The position numbers and the translations under genes are program-made. A DNA stretch of 50,450 nt from contig JABHKC010000024.1 of the NCBI GenBank assembly GCA_018692315.1, positions 1 through 50,450 of the forward strand, in the 5' to 3' direction. Under the pieces are notes generated by a model. The model ran no database searches and was not told the origin of the DNA. It was given only the letters and a program-made list of their open reading frames with translations. The stretch is from Bacteroidota bacterium (GTDB taxonomy: Bacteria > Bacteroidota > Bacteroidia > Bacteroidales > JABHKC01). Each line of letters starts with the position of its first letter. Positions within the stretch are counted from its first letter, which is position 1. Of the stretch, positions 29,083 to 36,976 are shown one piece after another.

Positions 29083-29889
29083 ATGACTGAAAATCCAAAC
29101 AATGGTGAGCGTCGAAATGCACTAAAAACAATGTTCAAAGCAGTTGGAGGATTGTTTGTAGGTGGAGCCACTTGGGGTAGTTTTGTTGAGCAAGCAAAAG
29201 CTCAGGAATTAATTTTACGACCACCGGGAGCAATTGATGAAAAGGATTTCTTGAAAGCCTGCACTAAATGTGGAGAATGTGTTCAAATTTGTCCATACGA
29301 CACATTAAAACTTGCATCAATCGACGATGAAGCTTTAATGGGAACTCCATATTTCAACGCACGAGAAATTCCCTGCTATATGTGCCCCGATATTGTTTGT
29401 GCAACTGTATGTGCACCAAAAGCTTTGGATATTACTAAGTTATATAAGAATACAGAAGAAAATGATCTTTCACTTGATGTGAATAAATCGAAAATGGGTG
29501 TAGCCATAATCGATCAAGAAAATTGTCTTGCCTTTTGGGGAATACAATGTGATGCCTGTTTTAGAGCTTGTCCTTTGATTGACAAAGCTTTAATTCAGGA
29601 ATATTCCAGAAATGAAAGAACTGGTGCTCACGCAAAACTCACACCAAAGGTAGATCCAAATTTCTGTACAGGTTGTGGAATTTGCGAGCATGTTTGTATT
29701 ACAGAAAGATCATCAATAAAAGTTCTACCTACGGAAGTTGCTTTAGGAAAAGTGAGCGATCATTATATAAAAGGATGGGATAAGAATGATGAAAAAAGAA
29801 TGAGAGTGAAAGATGAGAAACCTGAGGATAAAAATGTTGTTCCGGCCGAAGATTATTTAAATGATTGGGAGGATTTATTGAATGACTAA
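29083..29889 (+). CDS. napG: Periplasmic ferredoxin-type protein NapG
   Basis: A 268-residue exported protein with a twin-arginine start (ERRNALKTMFKAVGG) and four [4Fe-4S] binding groups, seen as CTKCGECVQICP, CYMCPDIVCATVC, a CLAFWGIQCDACFRACP region and CTGCGICEHVC. NapG works with NapH as a quinol-oxidising module feeding NapB/NapA. It lies 12 bp after napA and overlaps napH by 8 bp, which indicates translational coupling. The long charged C-terminal tail (about 225-268) is unremarkable. Confidence 0.93.
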   Translation: MTENPNNGERRNALKTMFKAVGGLFVGGATWGSFVEQAKAQELILRPPGAIDEKDFLKACTKCGECVQICPYDTLKLASIDDEALMGTPYFNAREIPCYMCPDIVCATVCAPKALDITKLYKNTEENDLSLDVNKSKMGVAIIDQENCLAFWGIQCDACFRACPLIDKALIQEYSRNERTGAHAKLTPKVDPNFCTGCGICEHVCITERSSIKVLPTEVALGKVSDHYIKGWDKNDEKRMRVKDEKPEDKNVVPAEDYLNDWEDLLND

Positions 29890-30682
29890 AAACAGCAATA
29901 GATATATAATTATTAGGAGAATATTACAAATCTCAATAATACTTCTATTTATAGCAGGAAATATTTTTAGCGTGAAAATCCTTTCCGGAAATTTAAGTAC
30001 TGCTCATGTTTTTAATTCATTTTATTTGGTCGATCCTCATGCCACCCTGCAAATTTTGTTTTCAGGATTTATTATTGGAACAGAAGCACTAATTGGTGCT
30101 TTGATTATTTTTTTGTTTTATTCAATTATTGCCGGCAGATCGTTTTGTAGTTGGGTTTGCCCAATAAATATCATTTCCGACTTTGCCCTTTTGCTGCGAA
30201 AAAAGTTTAAGATTGATAGTAATTATATCACATTTAATAGAAAAACAAGATATCTAATGTTGATTCTTGGATTAATTTTATCAATAATTACTTCGGTTGC
30301 AGCTTTCGAATTGATTAATCCGATAACAATAATTTATCGTTCAATAATATTTGGTTTTAGTTTTGGATGGACAGTAATTTTCCTAATTCTTTTTTTCGAT
30401 CTTTTTGTGATGCGAAATGGTTGGTGTGGTCATCTTTGTCCTTTAGGTGGATTTTATTCACTAATTTCGAAAATTCACATAATAAAAGTTTATCACAAAG
30501 TAGATAATTGTACAAGTTGTGGAATTTGCTTCGATGTTTGTCCAGAAGTTCAAGTATTAAAAATAATTGGAGTAAACTCCGGATTTGTTTCTTCAGGCGA
30601 ATGTACAAATTGTGGTCGTTGCGTAGAAAAATGCAAGGACGATGCTCTAAAATTTTCAATTAACAAGTTTAGTTATAAATAA
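29882..30682 (+). CDS. napH: Membrane polyferredoxin NapH
   Basis: A 266-residue protein with about four transmembrane helices, two conserved membrane-edge Cys-Pro motifs (CSWVCPINII and GWCGHLCPLGG) and two C-terminal [4Fe-4S] sites (CTSCGICFDVCP, CTNCGRCVEKC) facing the cytoplasm. NapH takes electrons from menaquinol and passes them to NapG. Overlap with napG is 8 bp and the gap to napB is 31 bp. With no napC in view, NapGH is the likely quinol oxidase for this Nap system. Confidence 0.93.
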   Translation: MTKNSNRYIIIRRILQISIILLFIAGNIFSVKILSGNLSTAHVFNSFYLVDPHATLQILFSGFIIGTEALIGALIIFLFYSIIAGRSFCSWVCPINIISDFALLLRKKFKIDSNYITFNRKTRYLMLILGLILSIITSVAAFELINPITIIYRSIIFGFSFGWTVIFLILFFDLFVMRNGWCGHLCPLGGFYSLISKIHIIKVYHKVDNCTSCGICFDVCPEVQVLKIIGVNSGFVSSGECTNCGRCVEKCKDDALKFSINKFSYK

Positions 30683-30713
30683 AAAAAGTAAAAATCATTT
30701 AAAAATTATACTG

Positions 30714-31313
30714 ATGAAAAAATTTTTAATTTCAAGTTTAGTATTAAGTATATTCTTTCTAATAGGATGTAGTAATAGTGCAGAAGTAAAAACCGAGGCA
30801 GTAAAATTGCTTAGTGAAGAAGAAATTGGTTATCGAACCAGCAATTTATACGAAGAAAATGTTGCACTTGGTTCAATGGCAATATACTCAGGTGAGATTG
30901 CAGGAAGTAGCACGAATATTGATCGTTCATTCGAGAATGCTCCGCCACTAATTCCACATAGCGTTGAAGGGCAATTTCCGATAACGATAAAGCAAAACAC
31001 ATGTATAGAATGCCATGCTCCGGCAGTTGCCGATTCGCTGAAATCTACGGCAATGCCAGCCTCACATTTTTCCGATTACAGACCTAAACATTCGTTAGTA
31101 AAAGGTCTGTTTATTCGTAAAACCGGAGACAATGAAGTTTCTTCAAAATCTCTTGGCGACAAAATGTATCTCGGAAGATACAATTGCTCTCAATGCCATG
31201 TCCCACAAACTGATGTTGCTGTTGAAATACAAAACAATTTCGAAGCTTTATTCAGAGATTTAAAAGATAATAAAAACTCTAATCTCAATAAAAACATGAA
31301 TGAAGGAATATAG
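30714..31313 (+). CDS. napB: Periplasmic nitrate reductase diheme cytochrome c subunit
   Basis: A 199-residue cytochrome with two heme sites, CIECH at 97-101 and CSQCH at 158-162. Likely axial histidines are H82 (LIPHSVEG) and H118 (MPASHFSDYRP), in the family positions. A lipobox (FFLIGC, Cys19) suggests that it is an outer- or inner-membrane-tethered lipoprotein rather than a free periplasmic protein as in proteobacteria. It reduces the NapA iron-sulfur cluster. It is the last gene before a hairpin at 31363-31406. Confidence 0.92.
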   Translation: MKKFLISSLVLSIFFLIGCSNSAEVKTEAVKLLSEEEIGYRTSNLYEENVALGSMAIYSGEIAGSSTNIDRSFENAPPLIPHSVEGQFPITIKQNTCIECHAPAVADSLKSTAMPASHFSDYRPKHSLVKGLFIRKTGDNEVSSKSLGDKMYLGRYNCSQCHVPQTDVAVEIQNNFEALFRDLKDNKNSNLNKNMNEGI

Positions 31314-31362
31314 ATTACCTTTTTCAAATCTATATATTTATTGTACTTAAATAGTAATAGCT

Positions 31363-31406
31363 CAACGAGTATTAAAGGCGTAACTTACATCTTTTAATGC
31401 TCGTTG
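31363..31406 (+). terminator. Long hairpin between napB and napD
   Basis: Arms CAACGAGTATTAAA (31363-31376) and TTTAATGCTCGTTG (31393-31406) form a 14-bp stem with one G-U pair and a 16-base loop. A T-rich stretch follows. It could terminate most transcripts after napB, attenuate napD, or protect the 3' end of the nap message. Confidence 0.6.
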
Positions 31407-31458
31407 TGTGTTTATTTAAGGAATAAAAAGCCGAATTGCAAAAAAAAATGAAAATAAA

Positions 31459-31818
31459 ATGAATATTTCGAGCGCAGTAATTAAAACACTTCCGGATTCA
31501 ATTAATGAGGTGATAGAAATAATAAAAGCAAGCAATTTATGTGAGTATCACCTTGATGATGGAAAAGGAAAAATAGTTGTTTCTATTGAAGGAGAGAGCA
31601 TTGACGATGAAATAAAAGCAATTAATGAGCTAAAAAAAATACCTAAAGTAATTAGTGCAGACATAGTTTATTCTTATATGGAAGACGAAATTGGTGAGGA
31701 AATTGCAAAACTCGAAGAAAACGAACTTGTCCCACCCTGGCTAAACAACGATTCCATCAGAGCAGAAGATATAGATTATAAAGGAGAATTGAAGATTAAT
31801 AAAAAGAGGAAGCAATAG
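31459..31818 (+). CDS. napD: NapD-type chaperone for NapA maturation
   Basis: A 119-residue cytoplasmic protein whose first 75 residues fit the ferredoxin-like NapD fold (MNISSAVIKTLPDSINEV, then alternating beta-alpha segments ending SADIVYSYMEDEI). NapD binds the Tat signal of NapA and holds back its export until the cofactor is inserted. The remaining 40 residues are a charged extension not found in the short E. coli protein. It lies 145 bp after napB beyond a hairpin, and converges on a minus-strand lipoprotein gene 17 bp away. Confidence 0.85.
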   Translation: MNISSAVIKTLPDSINEVIEIIKASNLCEYHLDDGKGKIVVSIEGESIDDEIKAINELKKIPKVISADIVYSYMEDEIGEEIAKLEENELVPPWLNNDSIRAEDIDYKGELKINKKRKQ

Positions 31819-31835
31819 TTGCATTCTTATGTAAT

Positions 31836-32201
31836 CTATAAATGTATATAGAGAAACTCTAATTCGCCGTATCTTAGCCGTAGAATAGTATTTGTAAGAT
31901 TTTCAACTTTATAAGTATTGTTTGTAATTAATATCTCTGTTTGGTTTTCAAAGAATTTCCAATTGCTGATAAACTCATCTTGTTCTGTAATTTTCAAAAA
32001 TGTCCCGTCCAAATAAAAAGTATAAGTATAAAATTCTACTTCTATAACAGAATTCGTACTCAAATCCACAAGTGAACTCAACTGCCATGTTTGGCTTGTA
32101 AGTAATTTTTCACGTTTCTGAAGTATGCCTTTTTCGCAACTTACACAAAGGAAAAGGAAAAACACAATTCCTGAAATAGAAAATATCCTTTTGAACATCA
32201 T
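31836..32201 (-). CDS. Small lipoprotein, lipocalin-like
   Basis: A 121-residue exported protein with a signal peptide ending in a lipobox (FLCVSC, Cys22). The mature part begins with a KLLTSQTWQLSSLVD stretch and continues as beta strands with WKFFENQTEILITNN, a pattern typical of small Bacteroidota lipocalin-like lipoproteins. Its function is unknown. Its start overlaps the stop of the thioredoxin-like gene by 4 bp, so the two are translationally coupled. Confidence 0.6.
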   Translation of the reverse strand: MMFKRIFSISGIVFFLFLCVSCEKGILQKREKLLTSQTWQLSSLVDLSTNSVIEVEFYTYTFYLDGTFLKITEQDEFISNWKFFENQTEILITNNTYKVENLTNTILRLRYGELEFLYIHL

Positions 32202-32716
32202 TTATTTTCAACAATTTCTATCAAGTCCTTTTCAAGCGAAACTTCCGGGGTTTCAATTATTCTGCCAATTTCATTTTCATCTATGTAGAAAATGAATGTA
32301 GGAACCAGTTTGATTTGCAAATTTGAAATGTCTTCTTGCTTAGCTTTCTTCGAAGTATCTATACTTATCAACGAAAGCTTGTTTTCATCGAATTTCAGAT
32401 AGTCTAATATTTTATAAAACCTGGGAACTTCCCTCCTGCTGTCGCAACACCAAGTGGCGAGAACAACTTTTATTTCAATTTTTGATAGTTCATTCTCATT
32501 TATTTTTGATAATGTTTCTTTGTCTAAATTATATGTCCGATATTCTTTTTTAAACCACTTTTTGAATGCTTTGCTTTTTAGTCCTTTTCTGTCGCATTTT
32601 CCAATTAGGATTTCTTTTTTAGCTTTTTTATCAACAACTATTTTGTTGATTTCCTGAGAATTTCCAATTTTTGCAAAAAAAAGAAACACGATGAAGATTG
32701 ATAATAATGTTTTCAT
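32198..32716 (-). CDS. Exported thioredoxin-like protein with CCDS active site
   Basis: A 172-residue protein with a signal peptide (1-20) and a thioredoxin fold: strand IEIKVVLATWCCDSRREVPRF, and the cis-proline loop KLVPTFIFY. The usual CxxC is replaced by C90-C91-D-S, so the second active-site cysteine is missing at its normal place. The protein may be a monothiol reductase, an isomerase or a binding protein. It is followed by the lipoprotein gene with a 4-bp overlap and preceded by the prenyltransferase gene 22 bp away. Confidence 0.75.
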   Translation of the reverse strand: MKTLLSIFIVFLFFAKIGNSQEINKIVVDKKAKKEILIGKCDRKGLKSKAFKKWFKKEYRTYNLDKETLSKINENELSKIEIKVVLATWCCDSRREVPRFYKILDYLKFDENKLSLISIDTSKKAKQEDISNLQIKLVPTFIFYIDENEIGRIIETPEVSLEKDLIEIVENK

Positions 32717-32738
32717 AACAAGCAGTTCAAGAGAAATA

Positions 32739-33599
32739 TCAAATTTTTAAATAAAAATCAAAAATAACGAAAATAGCAAAAACCACACTTGCAATTCCAT
32801 TTGTCGTAAAAAATGCAAGATTTATTCTGCTCAAATCATCCGCTTTTACAATAAAATGCTGATAAAATAATAAGACTATAAAAATCAGTGAGCCAATCCA
32901 AAACAATAATCCAAAACTTCCATAAAATCCAACAAAAACAATCAAAAGAGCTACAATAATATGTATTGAAAACGAAACTTTCAAGGCTTTAGGTTTCCCT
33001 AAAAAAGCTGGTATCGACTTAAGGTTTTCCAGATTATCAAATTCTTCGTCCTGAAGAGCATAAATAATATCGAAACCACTTACCCAAAAAAGTACTACAA
33101 ACGAAAAAAGCACAGGCAATAGTGCAAATTGCTCACTCACAGACAGGTATGCCCCGATTGGAGCAAGCGAAAGTCCCAAACCTAAAATAAAATGACAGAT
33201 TGAAGTATATTTTTTTGTGAGGCTATAAGCAAGAATTATAAATAATGCAACAGGCGAAAGCCAAAAAACCAATTCATTTATAAAAAAAGTTGACGAAACG
33301 AACAGCAACGAATTTATTATTACAAATAATATTGCAGATTTTTCTTTAATAATTCCTGCAGGAATTTCTCGATTTGTTGTCCTCGGATTTTTTTTGTCTA
33401 TTTTTCTGTCGGCAAAACGGTTGAAGCCCATTGCTGCATTACGTGCAAAAATCATACATAAAACGATGAAAATAAGAATTTTCCAATCAAAAGAATTTTC
33501 AGTTTGATTTATTGCAAGAAAAAACCCAATCATTGCAAATGGCATTGCAAAAATTGTATGACTAAATTTTACTAAGGATAAATAATTTTTTATTTGCAT
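32739..33599 (-). CDS. mqnP: UbiA-family prenyltransferase, probably MqnP of menaquinone synthesis
   Basis: A 286-residue membrane protein with about eight transmembrane helices. The first metal-binding motif is N60-RFAD64-RKID68 in the phrase GFNRFADRKIDKKNPRTTNREIPAG; the second is in GFDIIYALQDEEFD. It is of the UbiA type, often annotated as 4-hydroxybenzoate polyprenyltransferase. In Bacteroidota without ubiquinone the usual role is MqnP in the futalosine route to menaquinone, the quinone that ACIII and NapGH would use. MenA is a less likely alternative on the basis of motif form. Confidence 0.78.
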   Translation of the reverse strand: MQIKNYLSLVKFSHTIFAMPFAMIGFFLAINQTENSFDWKILIFIVLCMIFARNAAMGFNRFADRKIDKKNPRTTNREIPAGIIKEKSAILFVIINSLLFVSSTFFINELVFWLSPVALFIILAYSLTKKYTSICHFILGLGLSLAPIGAYLSVSEQFALLPVLFSFVVLFWVSGFDIIYALQDEEFDNLENLKSIPAFLGKPKALKVSFSIHIIVALLIVFVGFYGSFGLLFWIGSLIFIVLLFYQHFIVKADDLSRINLAFFTTNGIASVVFAIFVIFDFYLKI

Positions 33600-33744
33600 T
33601 AATGAATTTTTATTTAAAATTTCAGGTAAATCTAATTTGCTATTTTCAGAAAACAGGAAATAACAAAAAAGTCCATCAAATACTTGACAGACTTTACTTT
33701 TTCAATATTTATTTTGAAATATCAATCCTTCTTATTAGCAATAT

Positions 33745-33779
33745 TATTGTTGATGCTCAAAAAATCAGTATCAACAATA
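33745..33779 (-). terminator. Hairpin downstream of the 2-oxoacid oxidoreductase operon
   Basis: Arms TATTGTTGAT (33745-33754) and ATCAACAATA (33770-33779) form a perfect 10-bp stem around a 15-base loop. It lies 33 bp past the stop of the last oxidoreductase gene on the minus strand. The T run afterwards is poor, so termination is only probable. Confidence 0.35.
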
Positions 33780-33811
33780 CGAGTTAAAATTACTTACTGA
33801 AAATTGGTTCA

Positions 33812-34360
33812 TTAAACCTGAACTTCCTGAGTATTTTCCATACCCATTTTTATTGCACTTTCGTTTAGTGGAATTAATTTGTGATAGCGTTCGGGTAACG
33901 ATTTTTTAAGACCTTTTATCACATTTTCCATTTTAACTATTGGCTTAATTTTCAAATATGCACCCAGAACAATCATATTAAAAATCTTAGTATTTCCCAT
34001 TTCGGAAGCTTTTTTTGCTCCTTCGATAGTGTAGATTTTAATATCTTTTCTTGTCGGATGTTTTGTAATTCCGTTTGGGTCGTATAAAAGTACGCCTCCC
34101 GTTTTCACGGTTGATTCGAATTTATCCATCGACTGCTGATTAAGGATAATTGCCGTATCAAAGAAGTTTAAGATTGGCGAACTAATCCTTTCGTCGCTCA
34201 AAATAACAATAACATTGGCAGTTCCACCACGCATTTCAGGACCATACGATGGCATCCAGCTTACTTCTTGTTCTTGCATTATCCCAGAATAACCAAGAAT
34301 TTTTCCCATAGATAAAACTCCTTGGCCACCAAATCCGGCTATTATAATTTCTTCGGTCAT
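33812..34360 (-). CDS. 2-oxoacid:ferredoxin oxidoreductase gamma subunit
   Basis: A 182-residue cytoplasmic subunit with the start IIIAGFGGQGVLSMGKILGYSG, the hallmark of the gamma domain of pyruvate/2-oxoacid:ferredoxin oxidoreductases, and the phrase SYGPEMRGGTANVIV. It completes a heterotetrameric enzyme with the alpha, beta and delta subunits encoded just upstream. The complex oxidatively decarboxylates 2-oxoacids to acyl-CoA, reducing ferredoxin. Substrate (2-oxoglutarate or branched-chain 2-oxoacids) cannot be decided from sequence by eye. Confidence 0.9.
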   Translation of the reverse strand: MTEEIIIAGFGGQGVLSMGKILGYSGIMQEQEVSWMPSYGPEMRGGTANVIVILSDERISSPILNFFDTAIILNQQSMDKFESTVKTGGVLLYDPNGITKHPTRKDIKIYTIEGAKKASEMGNTKIFNMIVLGAYLKIKPIVKMENVIKGLKKSLPERYHKLIPLNESAIKMGMENTQEVQV

Positions 34361-34399
34361 TTTATATTTTTTTATTTGTTATTCTATTCAATCTGAGAA

Positions 34400-35176
34400 C
34401 TATTTAACAAAATTCCCATCTACTTTAATATCTCCTAAAGGATAGAAAGGAAACATGTTTTCTACCATCCATTCGTTCGATTTTACTGGTGTCATTTTCC
34501 ACCCCGAATTGCAATTCGAAACTACTTCAACAAAAGAAACTCCATTGTTTAGTTTTTGGTTTTCAAATGCTTTTCTGATTGCTTTTTTTGTTTTTCGGGC
34601 ATTTCCCGGAGTATGAACTGCTTGTCTGGTTACAAAATTTGTTCCGGGCAATTGCGCAACTAATTCAGTAATTTTTAAAGGATTACCCATTGAAGCAACA
34701 TCTCTTCCGTAAGGTGAGGTTGAAGATTTCATTCCTGGAAGAGTTGTTGGAGCCATTTGTCCGCCAGTCATTCCGTAAATTCCATTATTTACAAAAACAA
34801 TAATAATATTTTCGCCACGGTTGCATGCATGAATTGTTTCGGCTGTCCCGATTGCTGCCAAGTCTCCATCGCCCTGATAGGTAAATACATATTTTTTTGG
34901 CCAACATCTTTTTATTCCTGTAGCAACTGCCGGTGCTCGTCCGTGTGCTGCCTGCTGCATGTCGATATTCATAAATTCATAAGCCAATACTGAACATCCA
35001 ACAGGTGCTATTCCAATAGTATCTTCTCCTATTCCCATTTCATCAACCACTTCCATCATTATTCTATGAACCGTGCCATGTCCACATCCGGGGCAATAGC
35101 TTAGTGATTTGTCTGTCAGAAATTCGGTTTTTTTAAATACTAAATTTTCTTTCTGAATTATTTCGCTTATATCCAT
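34400..35176 (-). CDS. 2-oxoacid:ferredoxin oxidoreductase beta subunit (TPP-binding)
   Basis: A 258-residue subunit carrying thiamine diphosphate. The TPP/Mg motif is G102-DGD-LAAIG followed by N130-N131-G, and the SYCPGCGHGTVHRI start is typical of the four-subunit enzymes. C28, C31 and C61 lie where the family has its cluster-proximal cysteines. It lies 40 bp after the alpha gene and 39 bp before the gamma gene on the minus strand. Confidence 0.93.
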   Translation of the reverse strand: MDISEIIQKENLVFKKTEFLTDKSLSYCPGCGHGTVHRIMMEVVDEMGIGEDTIGIAPVGCSVLAYEFMNIDMQQAAHGRAPAVATGIKRCWPKKYVFTYQGDGDLAAIGTAETIHACNRGENIIIVFVNNGIYGMTGGQMAPTTLPGMKSSTSPYGRDVASMGNPLKITELVAQLPGTNFVTRQAVHTPGNARKTKKAIRKAFENQKLNNGVSFVEVVSNCNSGWKMTPVKSNEWMVENMFPFYPLGDIKVDGNFVK

Positions 35177-35216
35177 TATACTGTATTTTAAATTTTGAAA
35201 ATAAAATTACATTCAG

Positions 35217-36299
35217 CTATGCTGAAATTACTTTTTGTTCCAATGCTTCAAGAACTTCTTCCGGAGTCGGAACTATTCCTCCATATCTTCCAAAATGCTC
35301 GACTTTGGCTTTTCCGTTTGCGGCAAGGCGAACATCTTCTACCATTTGTCCGGCGCTCATTTCTACTGATAATATACCTTTTACTTTTTTTGTCATCTCT
35401 TCGATTTGCTTTTTCGGAAATGGGAATAATGTTATTGGTCGAAGCAAACCAACTTTTAATCCTTTCTCTTTTGCTAACTCTACTGCTTTTTGACAAATTC
35501 GGGCACTTGAACCATATGCTACCATAGCATAATCGGCATCCTCGCAATTGAATTTTTCAAATCTTACTTCCTCTTCCTCCATCTGTCTGTATTTTGACTG
35601 AAGATGATGATTGTGTTGTTCTTGTTTTGCAGAATCTAAATCTAAAGAAGTGATAATTCTTCTTTCTTTATCTTTAGATTTTCCGGTAGTTGCCCATGTG
35701 TATTTTTCTATTAATTCTTCATCAGTTAGTCTGGGAGTATAATCCATCAGCTCAACTTTTTCCATCATTTGTCCAATCACTCCATCCGTCAAAATCATAA
35801 TTGGAGTTCTGTATTTAAAAGCAAGATCAAATCCATCTTTTGCAAAATCTGCCATTTCTTGTACTGATGATGGAGCTAAAACTATCATCTTATAATCTCC
35901 ATGTCCTCCACCTTTCACAGCCTGAAAATAGTCGGCTTGCGAAGGTTGAATAGTTCCCAGTCCTGGGCCTCCTCTCACTACATTTACAATTACGCAAGGA
36001 ATTTCGGCTCCTGCCATATATGATATTCCTTCTTGTTTCAAACTTATTCCCGGGCTTGAAGACGAGGTCATGGCTTTTTTCCCGGTTGCACCAGCCCCGT
36101 AGCACATATTTATTGCAGCTACTTCGCTTTCTGCTTGTAAAACAACCATTCCTGTTCTTTCTTCAGGATTTTCTGTCATTAAGTATTCTATTATTTCGGA
36201 TTGAGGTGTGATAGGGTAGCCAAAATATGCATCTACCCCTATACGAACAGCAGCTTCTGCTATTGCTTCGTTCCCTTTCATTAATCGTAATTCTTTCAT
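35217..36299 (-). CDS. vorB: 2-oxoacid:ferredoxin oxidoreductase alpha subunit (VorB/KorA type)
   Basis: A 360-residue subunit with the typical start RLMKGNEAIAEAAVRIGVDAYFGYPITPQSEI and the phrase SSSSPGISLKQEGISYMAGAE, which bind 2-oxoacid and CoA in the family. In Bacteroidota this gene is usually annotated as VorB (3-methyl-2-oxobutanoate) or KorA (2-oxoglutarate); the sequence alone does not tell me which. It is preceded by the ferredoxin subunit gene after 33 bp and followed by the beta gene after 40 bp. Confidence 0.9.
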   Translation of the reverse strand: MKELRLMKGNEAIAEAAVRIGVDAYFGYPITPQSEIIEYLMTENPEERTGMVVLQAESEVAAINMCYGAGATGKKAMTSSSSPGISLKQEGISYMAGAEIPCVIVNVVRGGPGLGTIQPSQADYFQAVKGGGHGDYKMIVLAPSSVQEMADFAKDGFDLAFKYRTPIMILTDGVIGQMMEKVELMDYTPRLTDEELIEKYTWATTGKSKDKERRIITSLDLDSAKQEQHNHHLQSKYRQMEEEEVRFEKFNCEDADYAMVAYGSSARICQKAVELAKEKGLKVGLLRPITLFPFPKKQIEEMTKKVKGILSVEMSAGQMVEDVRLAANGKAKVEHFGRYGGIVPTPEEVLEALEQKVISA

Positions 36300-36332
36300 T
36301 ATTTTGAATTTTTTACATTAAACTTTTTGCTG

Positions 36333-36557
36333 TTAAACTCTTTTTCTGTAAACTGTTATTACTGAATCAGGACAAACTAATGCACAACTTGTGCATCCTG
36401 TACAAGCTTCTGGATTTTCCATGTAGGAATAATGATATCCTTTCCCATTTACCTCTTTTGCCATGCCAATGACTTGAGTAGGACAAGCAACAGAACATAC
36501 TTCGCATCCTTTGCAATTTTCAATATCAACAACAATAGCTCCTTTCACCTTTGCCAT
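36333..36557 (-). CDS. 2-oxoacid:ferredoxin oxidoreductase delta subunit (2[4Fe-4S] ferredoxin)
   Basis: A 74-residue ferredoxin with two [4Fe-4S] groups: C15/C18/C21/C25 and C52/C55/C58/C62. It is the first gene of the four-gene operon and channels electrons from the TPP subunit to free ferredoxin. Its promoter lies in the divergent region shared with the tolC-like gene. Confidence 0.93.
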   Translation of the reverse strand: MAKVKGAIVVDIENCKGCEVCSVACPTQVIGMAKEVNGKGYHYSYMENPEACTGCTSCALVCPDSVITVYRKRV

Positions 36558-36976
36558 TTTATATGTTTTTTATTTATAATACATTAAAAAAATTGTGGTC
36601 AAAATTAGTATTTATTTTGATATATATACATGATTTTTAGCATTTTTTTTGACAATATAATATGCTGTATATCAATAATATATCTTCATGTTTGCCGTTT
36701 GAAAATTATTTGTTTTCAAATTCTATTATAAATTATTTTAATAGTTTGTAATTTATAAAATAATATTCTAAAAATTTGCTAAAAAATAAATTTCGAAATT
36801 TGTATATTTATTATACTTTCTGACAATTTAAATGTTAAAAATAAATTTGAAAATTCAATCAAAATGTGATGTAATCATTTAATTTTGACAAATATTTTTT
36901 AAAGTAGTTAGTTTAAAATAAATTTGTAATATTATCGTATTATTTTTACAAATATTAAAATTGTAATTTATTGATT
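36558..36976. other. Divergent intergenic region, oxidoreductase operon and tolC
   Basis: This 419-base stretch is extremely AT-rich and separates two divergently transcribed operons. On the plus strand two TAAATTTG octamers (36842-36849 and 36919-36926) match the Bacteroidota -7 element TAnnTTTG, but neither has a good -33 TTG at proper spacing. The second lies 50 bp before the tolC start. Nothing else was recognised. Confidence 0.4.

Noticed and set aside
36842-36926. Two TAAATTTG octamers as full promoters for tolC
   Set aside because: They match the -7 consensus but lack a -33 TTG at the right spacing, and such octamers are frequent in AT-rich DNA, so I note them only in the region entry.
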